64,000 bases of DNA from CmP2 sp052084925 (GCA_052084925.1 JBQDEV010000001.1:62001-126000), one strand, 5' to 3'; positions 51,037-60,280 are shown, counted from the stretch's first letter. The notes: a model not told the origin generated them from the sequence alone. Numbers and translations: made by a program.

Positions 51037-51182
51037 GAGAACGACGCCTTCGCGCCGTCGTCGTGCGTCCACTATACGCCCGTTATCAGATCTTATTCTG
51101 GCGAAGGTGTCGAGTGTTGCGACGTCTGGGTAGGATAGGTGGGTAGTCTTTGATTCCAGCCGCCGGGAGGGTGAGTCGTCCG

Positions 51183-52268
51183 ATGAGTTCATCCGCTGGG
51201 CACTGGCATGTCCCAGCTGACACGGCACCTCAAGAACGTGTCTGGATCGCTTTTCCGCCGGCTCAATCGGTCAACACCGCCACCTCGTGGCAACTGTCCT
51301 CCGCGCGACGCGCCTGGGCTCGGATCATCCACACCATCAACGACGAACTTCCCGTCGCCCTGGTCGTCGACCCAGCCGACCGGCAGATTCTGCACACTTA
51401 CGTGGACACCGCGATCCCCTATCTCACCGTGCCGATCAACAACGCGCAGATCGGCCGAACCGGCCCCACCTTCGGGCTGGGCCCGGCGAAGAAGAACAAG
51501 CACCGTCGCCCGTTGGGCATGATCGACTGGACGTTCAACGGCTTCGGCCGGCGCACCGGAGTGGAATACAAACTCGACGACGTCGCCAACGGCACGCTGG
51601 CCGAGCTGATGGGCGAAGAACGTGCCCCGGTGACGCGCTCGATGTCGATGATGGTCAACGAGGGCGGGGCATGGGTCAGCGACGGCGACGGCACCGCGAT
51701 CGCCTCCGCATCCATCCTCACTGACCCACGCCGCAACCCGGGCTGGTCCGTGTCCACGGTGGAGCGCGAGCTGAAGCGCCTTACCGACCTCGAGTCCATC
51801 ATCTGGCTGCCCGGCGGGCTGACGCGCGGCAGCGCCAAGGGCATCGGCGGCCATGTGGATCAGCTGGTCACCTTCATCGAACCGGGTGCGGTGCTGTTGC
51901 ACTGGCAGGCCGACCCGACGCACCCTGATCACAGCATCAGCGTGGAGGCCGAGAAACTGCTGTCCCAGGCGCGCGACGCCAAGGGGCGCCGCCTCGAGGT
52001 GGTGCGGGTTCCGGCTCCGCAGACCCATTCCGATGCGATCGGGCCGGTGGCTTGGTCCTACGTGGACCTGCGCCCGCTGAATTCGACGCTGCTCGCGCCG
52101 CGGTTCATCGACCCGCACGACGACGAGGCGTTCGAAATCCTCTCCGCCGTGTTCGCCGACCGTCAGTTGCACCCGGTGATCAGCCAGGAGCTCTACGACC
52201 GCGGCGCCTCCATCCGGGCGATCACCCTGCCGCAGCCGCGCAGCGGCCCCTCGCGCCGCGCCCGCTAA
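51183..52268 (+). CDS. Agmatine deiminase/PAD-family protein lacking catalytic Cys
   Basis: 361 residues, pentein fold of the agmatine/peptidyl-arginine deiminase family. Conserved acidic segment NEGGAWVSDGDGTAIAS (near residue 156-172) and the Trp...His-x-Asp region WLPGGL...GGHVDQLVTF are present. The final active-site segment, normally GxIHCIT with the nucleophilic Cys, reads ASIRAITLPQP (near residue 344-354): His-Cys is replaced by Arg-Ala. Deimination via the thiouronium intermediate should be impossible, so it may bind an arginine-like ligand or have another role. ATG 51183 has GGGAGG upstream. Confidence 0.85.
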   Translation: MSSSAGHWHVPADTAPQERVWIAFPPAQSVNTATSWQLSSARRAWARIIHTINDELPVALVVDPADRQILHTYVDTAIPYLTVPINNAQIGRTGPTFGLGPAKKNKHRRPLGMIDWTFNGFGRRTGVEYKLDDVANGTLAELMGEERAPVTRSMSMMVNEGGAWVSDGDGTAIASASILTDPRRNPGWSVSTVERELKRLTDLESIIWLPGGLTRGSAKGIGGHVDQLVTFIEPGAVLLHWQADPTHPDHSISVEAEKLLSQARDAKGRRLEVVRVPAPQTHSDAIGPVAWSYVDLRPLNSTLLAPRFIDPHDDEAFEILSAVFADRQLHPVISQELYDRGASIRAITLPQPRSGPSRRAR

Positions 52269-52329
52269 CTTCGACGAAGCGAAAACAACAAGGGATGTTG
52301 CCCTAACATCGCTTCCTCAACCGATTGCT

Positions 52330-52368
52330 ACCCGGCAAATCCGCATGCATCATGCGGATTTGCCGGGT
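52330..52368. terminator. Perfect 17-bp hairpin after the deiminase gene
   Basis: Arms ACCCGGCAAATCCGCAT and its exact reverse complement around a five-base loop GCATC, 62 bp after the deiminase stop and just before the DUF4143 relic. No T run follows, so it may be a factor-independent pause, a bidirectional terminator or a mobile-element end. Confidence 0.5.
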
Positions 52369-52379
52369 ATCGCAGAAGG

Positions 52380-53072
52380 ATGATTGTCCGACCAGATGCC
52401 GATGCTGCGCTGCGTTCCTATTTGCGAACACTGGCGAACAGAGACCTTGCCGATTTCGGGTTCTCACTGCCACCGTCCACCCTGGAACGATTCCTCGGCC
52501 TTGTCGCACACCAACACGGCGGGCCGGTCAATGCCGCAACCATTGCCAGCAATCTCGACATCGGAGAGTCGACAGTGCGCAAGTATCTCGACGGCCTGCA
52601 AGATGCTTTGCTAGTGCGCACGCTCCCGCCGTGGCACAGCAATCAAGGTAAGCCACTCGTGCGAACCCCGAAAACCTACTATCGAGACACAGGATTACTC
52701 CACGCGCTTTGGGGGAACGTGAGCTCCTTCACTGACCTTCTCAGCCACCCCGCCGTAGGAAACTCCTGGGAGGGGTTCGTCATTGAGGAGGTCCTACGTC
52801 GCACCGCAGGGGACCAGCACTATTTCTGGCGCACCAAGGACGGCGCGGAACTGGATTTGCTTCTGGATGGGCAACGTCTCCTCGGCTTCGAAGTGAAGCG
52901 AACGGATGCTCCGCGGCTGACACCTTCGATGCGTTCTGCCATGAACGATCTCACTCTCGACCATTTGTGGGTCGTCTACCCAGGAAACCGCAGATACCGC
53001 CTCACGGAGACCATCAGTGCTTTGCCTTTCCGAGAACTCATCGAACTCAACTCGATCAACGAGCTCTTGTAA
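52380..53072 (+). pseudogene. Headless DUF4143 ATPase remnant
   Basis: 230-codon frame equal to the C-terminal half of AAA/DUF4143 proteins: ALRSYLRTLANRDLADFG (junction region), a winged-helix-like IASNLDIGESTVRKYLDGLQD, then the nuclease-like DUF4143 part VGNSWEGFVIEEVLRR, YFWRTKDGAELDLLLDG and LLGFEVKRTDAPRL, which keeps the E...D-x-E-x-K pattern. The N-terminal AAA ATPase domain of about 200 residues is missing; upstream is only a hairpin and the deiminase gene. Could still be translated from ATG 52380 as a stand-alone nuclease-like domain, but truncation is the simpler reading. Confidence 0.75.
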
Positions 53073-53140
53073 ATAGCAGTTTCTGGAACCGCCAACGATC
53101 CTTCGGCACCGATGGTCGGGAGATCTTAAAGGCGTCTGCG

Positions 53141-53701
53141 CTAACTGCGTTCGAGCACGGCGGAGCGGATCTCAGACACCCAGTCGGTCGAGCCGACGGA
53201 TTTCTCGAGCAGGGCGGCACCGATCATCGCGGCGAAGGTGACGCGCGGATCCTTAGTGGCCGACGTTTCGTCGTCATTCACTTCTGCGGCCTGGCAAAAC
53301 TGGGCGTACAGAGATTCCACTCCCTGCGCGTAGGTCGTGCGCGGCTCCGCAGCAGAAGCAGCGTGACTGGCCGGGGCGGCGAACGCCAGAATCGGGCAGG
53401 TGTACCGGGCAGGACGCGGACTCAGATAGTGCTCCACCAGCGCGTCCGTGGCCGACTCAGCGTTCGCGGTGACCGAAGACCACACCCCGGAGGCGTCATC
53501 AAAGGCCCGAGCGAACGCCTCACTGACCAGGGCGTCCTTCGACTCGAACTGCTTGTAGAAGGCGCCGACCGTGAGTCCCGCTTCCGCCATGACATCGGCG
53601 ATCGACACGTTCTCCGCGCCGTGGGTGCGGAACAGGCGCGACGCCGTGGCCACCACGCGCTCCCGATTCTCGGCGGCCTGAGCCTGGCTGACGCGTCCCA
53701 T
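53141..53701 (-). CDS. TetR family transcriptional regulator
   Basis: 186 residues. HTH: ATASRLFRTHGAENVSIADV and MAEAGLTVGAFYKQFESKDAL (residues about 18-60); the C-terminal domain resembles the group that includes NemR-like repressors (CPILAFAAPASHAAS has the sole cysteine). Its ATG shares a base with the stop of the MaoC gene (TGATG), so the two are coupled. Probably represses the MaoC operon and the divergent isochorismatase gene. Confidence 0.88.
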   Translation of the reverse strand: MGRVSQAQAAENRERVVATASRLFRTHGAENVSIADVMAEAGLTVGAFYKQFESKDALVSEAFARAFDDASGVWSSVTANAESATDALVEHYLSPRPARYTCPILAFAAPASHAASAAEPRTTYAQGVESLYAQFCQAAEVNDDETSATKDPRVTFAAMIGAALLEKSVGSTDWVSEIRSAVLERS

Positions 53702-54192
53702 CAGACTGCCCGCTGTGCTGACTGGTCAGACTGTTCTGACTGTTCGGGCCGGCGAAACACGACGATCTTCGCGGCAAGGTTCTGGCACACCTCGTCGTGC
53801 TGGTTCAGGGTCAGACATTCCATGAGGACAATGCCGCGATCAGGTTTGGACTTCGACTGGATGATCTCCTGAACGGTGGCCACCAGGCGCAGCACGTCGT
53901 CCGGACGGGTGGCACGGGGCCAGGTGAGTTCCCCTCCAGCACCAATAATGCCGCCGGCAATCGGCACCGCCTGCACCCACAGCTTCATGGTCAGCGCGGC
54001 GGTGTGCCATCCGCTGGCCGCGAGCCCGCCGAAGAAGGTGTCCTTGGCAGCCACCGGATCGAGATGGAAGGGCTGCGGGTCGAAGTCGCCCGCGAAGTCG
54101 ATGATCTGGTCGGCGTCGAGCGCGTAGGTTCCGCTTTCGAAGCAATCCCCCACGGAGAGATCGTCGAGGTAGAGCAGGGTGGTCGTGGTCAT
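53701..54192 (-). CDS. MaoC-like hot-dog dehydratase
   Basis: 163 residues, single hot-dog domain of the MaoC family. Start LYLDDLSVGDCFESGTYAL, active-site segment IIDFAGDFDPQPFHLDPVAA with the Asp and His of the hydratase motif (near residue 34-45), FGGLAASGWHTAALTMKLW and GELTWPRATRPDDVLRL. Members hydrate enoyl-CoA or related thioesters. Ends with an unusual Gln/Ser/Glu tail (EQSEQSDQSAQ). First gene of a two-gene operon with the TetR. Confidence 0.87.
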   Translation of the reverse strand: MTTTTLLYLDDLSVGDCFESGTYALDADQIIDFAGDFDPQPFHLDPVAAKDTFFGGLAASGWHTAALTMKLWVQAVPIAGGIIGAGGELTWPRATRPDDVLRLVATVQEIIQSKSKPDRGIVLMECLTLNQHDEVCQNLAAKIVVFRRPEQSEQSDQSAQRAV

Positions 54193-54244
54193 CGCAGAGT
54201 CCTTTCGCCAGCGGGCGGCATCGCACCGTCATTGACACCCACCG

Positions 54245-54280
54245 TAGCTTAATTAGATTATGACCACTAGCTATTAAGTT
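54245..54280. promoter_or_regulatory. AT-rich divergent promoter with imperfect palindrome
   Basis: CTTAAT (54248-54253) and ATTAAG (54273-54278) form the outer arms of an interrupted inverted repeat, with TAGCT/AGCTA also present. It lies between the MaoC/TetR operon and the isochorismatase gene, so a shared TetR site is likely. Confidence 0.45.
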
Positions 54281-54315
54281 CGGCTCGAGATCCCCCTGCT
54301 GCTGAGGAGCACATC

Positions 54316-54933
54316 ATGACCGCCACCTACGAACCCGAACTCACCGCGTTGCTGTGCGTCGATCTGTACAACGATTTCCTGGCTGAGGGCGGCAAGCTCT
54401 ACCCCTGGATCAAGGACAGCGCCGAGGCACACGGCATGCACGAGAACCTGAAGACCATCGTCTCGGCAGCGCGCCAGGCGGGCATCACGGTGTACCACGT
54501 GCCGCACCACCGGTGGGAGCCCGGCGACTACCTGGACTGGAAGTACCCCTCGCCCTACCAGCTGGGAGCCGCCGAACGGCAGGCCTTCGCCAAGGACACC
54601 TGGGGCGGCACCTTCCACGACGACTTCCCGGTACGCGAGGGCGACGTGGTGGCCACCGAGCACTGGGCTTCCAGCGGCTTCCCCAACACCGACCTGGAGC
54701 ACCAGCTGAAGCGCTACGGCAAGGAGAAGATCATCTGCGTGGGGCTGCTAGCCAACACCTGCGTGGAGGCGACGGCTCGGATCGGTGTGGAGCTGGGCTT
54801 CCACACCACGCTGGTGCGTGATGCCACGGCGGCACGTTCCCCGGAGGCGCTGCACGCCGCCCTCGACATCGACGGGCCCACCTACGCCCATGAGGTTCTG
54901 ACGACCGCCGAGCTGTTGGCCGCGTTCGGCTAG
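54316..54933 (+). CDS. Isochorismatase family cysteine hydrolase
   Basis: 205 residues. Catalytic triad visible: Asp in CVDLYNDFLAEGG (near residue 15), Lys or its neighbour in the VVATEHWASSGFPNT region where family members have Lys (not clearly seen here), and Cys in LLANTCVEATARIGVELGF (near 148). Hydrolases of this type split amides or vinyl ethers; substrate unknown. RBS GAGGAG before ATG. Divergent from the MaoC/TetR operon with a shared regulatory stretch. Confidence 0.85.
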   Translation: MTATYEPELTALLCVDLYNDFLAEGGKLYPWIKDSAEAHGMHENLKTIVSAARQAGITVYHVPHHRWEPGDYLDWKYPSPYQLGAAERQAFAKDTWGGTFHDDFPVREGDVVATEHWASSGFPNTDLEHQLKRYGKEKIICVGLLANTCVEATARIGVELGFHTTLVRDATAARSPEALHAALDIDGPTYAHEVLTTAELLAAFG

Positions 54934-54961
54934 AGCGATCGGTCCTCTCGTCGCGACGGTG

Positions 54962-55519
54962 TCACGTGAAGTCGAGTTCACTATCCTCTGTGCCGGAAAC
55001 TCGGAAGATGCGGTCCTCCAATGATGCCCAGTTCTCTACCGCATCGAGTTCGGTGGCAAGCACATGCAGTTCCACTCGGTCCTGCCCGTCCTGGGTCCTG
55101 ATGCCTTGCACCAAGGTGCCGGGCATCAGGTTGAAGATGCCGATACAGAAAGCCCTTGCAGTTCCGGTGGCACGAGCAGGAACCAGCACCAATGCGGGAC
55201 TGATGCGGCCCCCGTGTTGGCGTGCCACCGCACGAAGCGCGACGTCGACCCCGCCGGAGACGATCTGACCGATCACCCACCCGGCCAGCCGCAGAGCAGC
55301 GATCAACCTTCTGGGCACGCCCCTCCACCGACCCGGCTGCGGCGGGGACAGCATCAGGCTCGCCCCCAAGACCAGCGGCACCGCGATCAGCGCGTATCCC
55401 AAATACGACGAGTCGCCCTCGATGAGCACCCACCATAAGACGAGCAGCACGAGTCCGCGAACCAGGGCCGCGCGCACCCACGAAAACATTCGGCTCCTCC
55501 TCGATGTTGACGAGGTCAT
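54962..55519 (-). CDS. mnhE: Mrp/Mnh Na+/H+ antiporter subunit E
   Basis: 185 residues, MnhE family. Two to three N-terminal helices (RGLVLLVLWWVLIEGDSSY and YALIAVPLVLGASLML), then AALRLAGWVIGQIVSGGVDVALRAV, and a soluble C-terminal domain with IGIFNLMPGTLVQGI, the family hallmark. Last gene of the eight-gene antiporter operon; its ATG shares a base with the stop of the upstream D-type subunit. No catalytic channel of its own; needed for complex assembly in known Mrp systems. Confidence 0.9.
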   Translation of the reverse strand: MTSSTSRRSRMFSWVRAALVRGLVLLVLWWVLIEGDSSYLGYALIAVPLVLGASLMLSPPQPGRWRGVPRRLIAALRLAGWVIGQIVSGGVDVALRAVARQHGGRISPALVLVPARATGTARAFCIGIFNLMPGTLVQGIRTQDGQDRVELHVLATELDAVENWASLEDRIFRVSGTEDSELDFT

Positions 55520-57303
55520 CAGGATGTTCCTTCCGTGAACAGCATGAGCACCGTGAGCACGATCAGTACCGCAATCAGTGCCGCACCGCTGTTGCTCCAC
55601 TTCGCTGCCGCAGTCTCGGCCCGGGCGACCCGCAGCACAGTCCGAGTCCCGCCAATGCCCAGGTTAATAGACACGTCCGAAACGCGGTCGCGAAGGATTC
55701 CGATGCGTTCGGTGACGAACCGAGCGCCCACGGCGAGTCGGCGTGTGCCGGCTTCAATCGGTATCACCAGGTCGCCGGGTTTCATGATGGTTTCCACGTG
55801 CGCACTGAGTCGCGGCAACCATCGTGGCACCACAGACCAGGCGAGTGCGCCGATACCGAGGCCGATCAGCATGGGCCAGGTGGCATCCCACAGAGTAACC
55901 GGTTCCAGGCCCGGCACCGAGTCCAGAGGCACCCAGCGATCGGTGAGGATCCAAGGCACACTGGCACTGAGCGCCACGAGCAATAACCACGCGGGCAGGG
56001 CCGGATCGTCCTTCGGGTGGCGCGGATCGCGCTCCGTGGCGAGCAAGATCCACGTCAGTCGCACCAGCAGCACGGTAGACCCGGTGGCGACGAAGGGCAG
56101 CAGGTCTGCCACCTGAAGACCCCAGATCTCAGTGCTCTCGATGGCTTCCTTCGCCGCGTACTTACCCACGGCACCCGAACTCAGCGGTGCGCCGACCACT
56201 ACGAGGCCTGCCACCGCCATACCCGCAATCACCAGGCGTCGGCGCAGTCCGGTCGCGTGATGCTTCCACACAGGCACCCCGATGAACAGGGCACCCTTGG
56301 CCAGTCCGTGGTGCACAGCGTAGATGACGGCGGCTGTCATGCAGGCCCCGGCCAGCTCGGGTGCGACCAATGCGGTGCCCACCAGCACGCTCAGGAAGCC
56401 CATCTGGGAGATGGTTGAGTAGGCCAGGACCACCTTAGGGTCGCGCTGCACCACGCCCAGAACGACGGCGGCGAAGGCACCGAACAGCGCGAGGACGATG
56501 ACGGCTGCGCCCACAGCGGGCATCGCAGCCTCCCCCAGGGGCAGCAGCCGCAGCATGCCGACCAGCCCGGCTTTGACCATAGCACCGGAGAGCACGGCAC
56601 TGGCCGGCGGGGGTGCCGCCGGATGAGCCAGCGGCAGCCACATGTGCAGCCCGACGAGTCCGGCCTTGATGCCGAAGCCCAAGAGGAGCAGCGCCACAAT
56701 CACGGCCCGGTGCGGAGACTCTGCCACGGCTGCCGGGGCGCCAACAACGAGATAGCCACCGGCCTGGGCGGTGAAGACGACCCCGGCGAGGACCGCCATC
56801 TCGCTGATCACCGCGAGCACCAGATAGATCCGGGTCGCGCGAAACGCCTCCGCGGTCCGCTCGTGGACCACCAGGCCCACTGCCGCCAGGCTCATCAGCG
56901 AGAAACTGGCGTAGAGCATCACCACGTCCTGGGCCAAATACACCCCGGCGTTACCCACGAAGCAGACGAGCAAGTAAGCCACCAGCTCCGGGGCGCGATG
57001 GTCGTAGCGCCAGGTGACCGCCCAGATCGCGGCGGCGTAGAGCAACACCGCCACCATAGTGAGCGCCCGCGAGACCACATCGAACCCTACGGTGATACCC
57101 ATCATCAGCCAGCTGGCGTGCAGCGGTTCCGCGGGCGCAAGGAGGGTCAGCAGCGCGGCCGGCAATAGGCTGAGTGGCGCCAGGCTCAAGTGCCGCTGGG
57201 CAATCACCCGGATGCGCGGAGTGCGCGCCCGGTGTGTGCCGGCGAGCACCGCGGCGACGAGCAGCGGGGCGAGCACGGAGACGATCCACAAGGTCAGCAT
57301 CAT
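55519..57303 (-). CDS. Mrp antiporter-like subunit (third D-type), missing TM5 Glu
   Basis: 594 residues, about 14-16 membrane helices, Proton_antipo_M domain. Conserved LLLGFGIKAGLVGLHMWLPL and GAMVKAGLVGML carry the TM7/TM8 lysines. The helix that should hold the essential Glu reads LYASFSLMSLAAVG, with Ser (codon at 56899-56901) where the sister subunit has AYVALEVLSLAAVG. The C-terminal extension of about 100 residues with one more helix resembles HyfB/NuoL-type subunits. Third of three tandem antiporter-like proteins. Two adjacent ATGs (57303, 57300) overlap the upstream stop. Confidence 0.87.
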   Translation of the reverse strand: MMLTLWIVSVLAPLLVAAVLAGTHRARTPRIRVIAQRHLSLAPLSLLPAALLTLLAPAEPLHASWLMMGITVGFDVVSRALTMVAVLLYAAAIWAVTWRYDHRAPELVAYLLVCFVGNAGVYLAQDVVMLYASFSLMSLAAVGLVVHERTAEAFRATRIYLVLAVISEMAVLAGVVFTAQAGGYLVVGAPAAVAESPHRAVIVALLLLGFGIKAGLVGLHMWLPLAHPAAPPPASAVLSGAMVKAGLVGMLRLLPLGEAAMPAVGAAVIVLALFGAFAAVVLGVVQRDPKVVLAYSTISQMGFLSVLVGTALVAPELAGACMTAAVIYAVHHGLAKGALFIGVPVWKHHATGLRRRLVIAGMAVAGLVVVGAPLSSGAVGKYAAKEAIESTEIWGLQVADLLPFVATGSTVLLVRLTWILLATERDPRHPKDDPALPAWLLLVALSASVPWILTDRWVPLDSVPGLEPVTLWDATWPMLIGLGIGALAWSVVPRWLPRLSAHVETIMKPGDLVIPIEAGTRRLAVGARFVTERIGILRDRVSDVSINLGIGGTRTVLRVARAETAAAKWSNSGAALIAVLIVLTVLMLFTEGTS

Positions 57304-58814
57304 TGATACACCCTGTCTGCCAGATACTCGGCGACCTCCAGGGGCGAGTACGGGACGCCGGCGAACAGACCCACCAAGAGCACGAATCCAGCCGTGGCCA
57401 GTGCGGGGGTGAGCAGCCAAGGTGGGGCTTCCAGTACCGGATGTCGGCGTTCCTGAATGGGACCGTCTGGCATCGGGGTCGGCTCACGGAACCACATCCG
57501 CACCACCGGCGGCAAGAAATAGGCGGCGTTGAGCAGCGCGCTAGTGATCAGCACCGCGACGACCCAGGAGGACTCAGCCTCGACCGCGCCCACCCCGAGA
57601 TGCCACTTGGTGATGAATCCGGCCGTCGGGGGCACCCCGATCATGCTCAGCGCACCCACGGTGAACGCCGCCGCAGTGAGCGGCATCCGCCGCCCCAGGC
57701 CGTCGACCTGGCTGACCTTCTTGATCCCCCAGACCTCCGCGATCAGGCCAGCGCAGAAGAACAAGGTGATCTTCGACAGGCCCTGGTGGACCAAGTGCAC
57801 CAGTCCGCCTGCGGTGGCGGTCACGCTCAGCAAGGTCAGCCCCAGGGCGATGTAACTCACCTGGCTCACGGTCGAATAGGCCAGTCGCTTCTTCAGATCG
57901 TCCTGAAGCAGCGCGCGTACGGAACCATACAGGATGGTGATGGCCGCGACGATCAGCAACGGGGTCAGCACGCCCAGCTCCGAGGCGACTTCCACCCCGT
58001 AGAGATCATCGATCACCCGGATGAGACCGAAGGCGCCGGCCTTGACCACGGCCACGGCGTGTAACAGGGCGCTGACCGGGGCCGGGGCCACCATGGCGCG
58101 CGGGAGCCAGCCGTGCAGGGGAAACAGAGCGGCCTTCACACCGAGCCCGGCGACCAGCAGACCGAAGATGGCGGCAGCGGTGCCAGGTCGCTCGGCAGCC
58201 AGTTCCGCGACGGCCTGGGCCCCGCCCACGCTGAACTCGACCGGACCGATGAGCACGGTCAGCCACACCACCCCGACGAGCATCACCAGTCCCCCGCTGA
58301 GTGCGTAGAACAGGTACCCTCGGGCTGCTTTCAGCGCCGCGCGAGTGCCGTAGTGGGCCACAAGCGGATAGGTCACGAGGGTGAGCATCTCGTAGAAGAG
58401 CAGAAACGTGAGCAGATTCCCGGCAAAGCCGATCCCCACCGTGGCGGTCACGCAGAGGGCGAAGAACCCGAAGAACCGGCGCCGGTTGGGCTGGCCGTGC
58501 AGGTAGGAGACCGCGTAGATGGTGGTGACCAGCCAGAGCAGGGCCGAGAGCAGCGTGAACAATAGCGAGAGTGAGTCGACGCGTAGCACCAGATCGATCC
58601 CGGGCACGAACCCGAAACGCAGCTCCGGGGCGATGTCGGCGTCCATGATGAACGGCACCAGGGCCGCCATCAGCACCAGCTTCACGGCGGCGGCGCTCAC
58701 GTTGAGAGTGATCCGGGCCCGGGAGGCGTGCTCCGGCATCATGAAGATGATGAGCGCGGGCACCGCGGAGAGGATCAATAGCACCAGCGGGACGAGCGTC
58801 AACAGCGTAGTCAT
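57300..58814 (-). CDS. mnhD: Mrp antiporter subunit, D-type (second)
   Basis: 504 residues, about 14 helices, Proton_antipo_M. Key residues intact: Glu in FLLFYEMLTLVTYPLVAH (TM5), Lys in GLGVKAALFPLHGWLPRAM (TM7) and Lys in HAVAVVKAGAFGLIRV (TM8). Works as a proton/sodium-translocating module of the Mrp complex, related to NuoL/M/N of complex I. Overlaps both neighbours (ATGA type). Confidence 0.9.
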   Translation of the reverse strand: MTTLLTLVPLVLLILSAVPALIIFMMPEHASRARITLNVSAAAVKLVLMAALVPFIMDADIAPELRFGFVPGIDLVLRVDSLSLLFTLLSALLWLVTTIYAVSYLHGQPNRRRFFGFFALCVTATVGIGFAGNLLTFLLFYEMLTLVTYPLVAHYGTRAALKAARGYLFYALSGGLVMLVGVVWLTVLIGPVEFSVGGAQAVAELAAERPGTAAAIFGLLVAGLGVKAALFPLHGWLPRAMVAPAPVSALLHAVAVVKAGAFGLIRVIDDLYGVEVASELGVLTPLLIVAAITILYGSVRALLQDDLKKRLAYSTVSQVSYIALGLTLLSVTATAGGLVHLVHQGLSKITLFFCAGLIAEVWGIKKVSQVDGLGRRMPLTAAAFTVGALSMIGVPPTAGFITKWHLGVGAVEAESSWVVAVLITSALLNAAYFLPPVVRMWFREPTPMPDGPIQERRHPVLEAPPWLLTPALATAGFVLLVGLFAGVPYSPLEVAEYLADRVYQ

Positions 58815-60280
58815 CCGGCGCCCACCCCCGCCACGGCGAGCTGAGCCAGCGGCGCGCCGAGGAAGCCGGTGGCGATCGCGGCTGCCCCGAGCGAGAACGG
58901 CACCCAGCGCTGCAGGGCTGGCCGGGAACTGGGTTCCACGCGCAGGGATTCGTCATAGATGTCGGCGGAGCGCAGCAGTGCGGCGATCGGGCGCAGCAGG
59001 TACCCAGCCGCCAGCAGAGTGCCGAGCAGCAGCACCGCCACGATCCACCAGACGCCCTGGTCCATGGCGGTAGTCAGGTATCCCCACTTCGCGGTGAAGC
59101 CCAGGGAAACGGGCAGCCCGATGAGGCTCACCGCGGCCATGATCATCCCGGCCACCAGGACACCCTGAGTGCGGGCAGCTCCGACGAACCCGTCCACGTG
59201 GTCGGTGCCGGTGCCGAGCATCAGGGTGCCGGCCACCAAAAACAGCGCGGCTTTGGCTAAGCCGTGGGCCAGGGCCATGGTGATCACGGCAGCGAGCATG
59301 GCCCATGCCTGCTCGTCGGACTCGGCGGCCTGCAGCAGCGGGAAGGCGAGGAAGAGATATCCCATCTGCGAGATGGTCGAGTAGGCGGCAATGCGCTTGA
59401 GATGCTTCTCGGTCAGCGCCATCAGGCTGCCCCACACCACCGAGATCGCCCCCAGGATCCCGAGCGCCAGCCCGGTGACGGGATCGGCGGGGACAACTTC
59501 CAGCCACAGTCGCAACAGCAGGTAGAAAGCACCCTTGACCACCAGCGCCGACATCAACGGGCTGACCGCGGCCGGAGCACCGGCGTGGGCCGGAGGGAGC
59601 CAGGCGTGCATCGGCACCACTGCGGCTTTGAGCCCCATGCCGACCACCGCCAACACCAGGGCCAGCCGGGCGGTCGGCGCATCGAGACGCTGCCCGGCCA
59701 GGTTCATGTCCAGAGTCCCAGTCTGGGCGTAGATCACCGCGATCGCCACCAGCAGCAGCATGGAGCCGATCACCGCGACCACCAGATAGCGCAGCGCAGC
59801 ACGCAGCGCGCCCCCGCCGCCAAGTGCCACCAGACCGACGGCGGCGAGGCTGAGCACCTCCAGGGCGACGTAGGCGTTGAACAGATCCTGGGCGAGGAAC
59901 ACCGCGTTCAGCCCGGACCAGCACAGCAGCGAAAGCGGCCAGAATCCGCTGCGGTCCCCGGTGGCCCGCTCGTCGGTGCTTGCCACGAGCAGCGTAGCCA
60001 GACAAACGACGCCGGTGAGCACAATGAATACCACTGCCATCCCGTCAGCGCGCAGGACGATGCCCAACGGCGGTGCCCAGCCGGCCATATAATGCTCCAG
60101 CGGACCAGACGAGGCCACCGTGACCGCGAGCGCGAGCGAGATCAGCGCGCCCACCGCGGCAGTGATGACGCCGGGCAGCACCTGGCGGTGGCGTGACAGG
60201 CATAGGCATACCACCGCGCCGAGCACCGGCAGCAGCACAAGCACCGGCAACAGTGCGGAAGCATCCGGGATCATCGTCAT
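58811..60280 (-). CDS. mnhD: Mrp antiporter subunit, D-type (first)
   Basis: 489 residues, about 14 helices, Proton_antipo_M. TM5 Glu in NAYVALEVLSLAAVG, TM7 Lys in VGMGLKAAVVPMHAWLPPAH, TM8 Lys in LMSALVVKGAFYLLL, and the half-helix region HLKRIAAYSTISQMGYLF. One of three tandem antiporter-like subunits. Which of the three corresponds to the N-terminal half of classical MrpA is not clear from inspection. Starts ATGA-overlapped with the C subunit stop. Confidence 0.9.
   Translation of the reverse strand: MTMIPDASALLPVLVLLPVLGAVVCLCLSRHRQVLPGVITAAVGALISLALAVTVASSGPLEHYMAGWAPPLGIVLRADGMAVVFIVLTGVVCLATLLVASTDERATGDRSGFWPLSLLCWSGLNAVFLAQDLFNAYVALEVLSLAAVGLVALGGGGALRAALRYLVVAVIGSMLLLVAIAVIYAQTGTLDMNLAGQRLDAPTARLALVLAVVGMGLKAAVVPMHAWLPPAHAGAPAAVSPLMSALVVKGAFYLLLRLWLEVVPADPVTGLALGILGAISVVWGSLMALTEKHLKRIAAYSTISQMGYLFLAFPLLQAAESDEQAWAMLAAVITMALAHGLAKAALFLVAGTLMLGTGTDHVDGFVGAARTQGVLVAGMIMAAVSLIGLPVSLGFTAKWGYLTTAMDQGVWWIVAVLLLGTLLAAGYLLRPIAALLRSADIYDESLRVEPSSRPALQRWVPFSLGAAAIATGFLGAPLAQLAVAGVGAG

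Noticed and set aside
58006..58956. 316-codon frame within the antiporter operon in a second frame
   Set aside because: Overlaps the D-type subunits that show complete Proton_antipo_M motifs; Arg/Gly/Ala-rich shadow.
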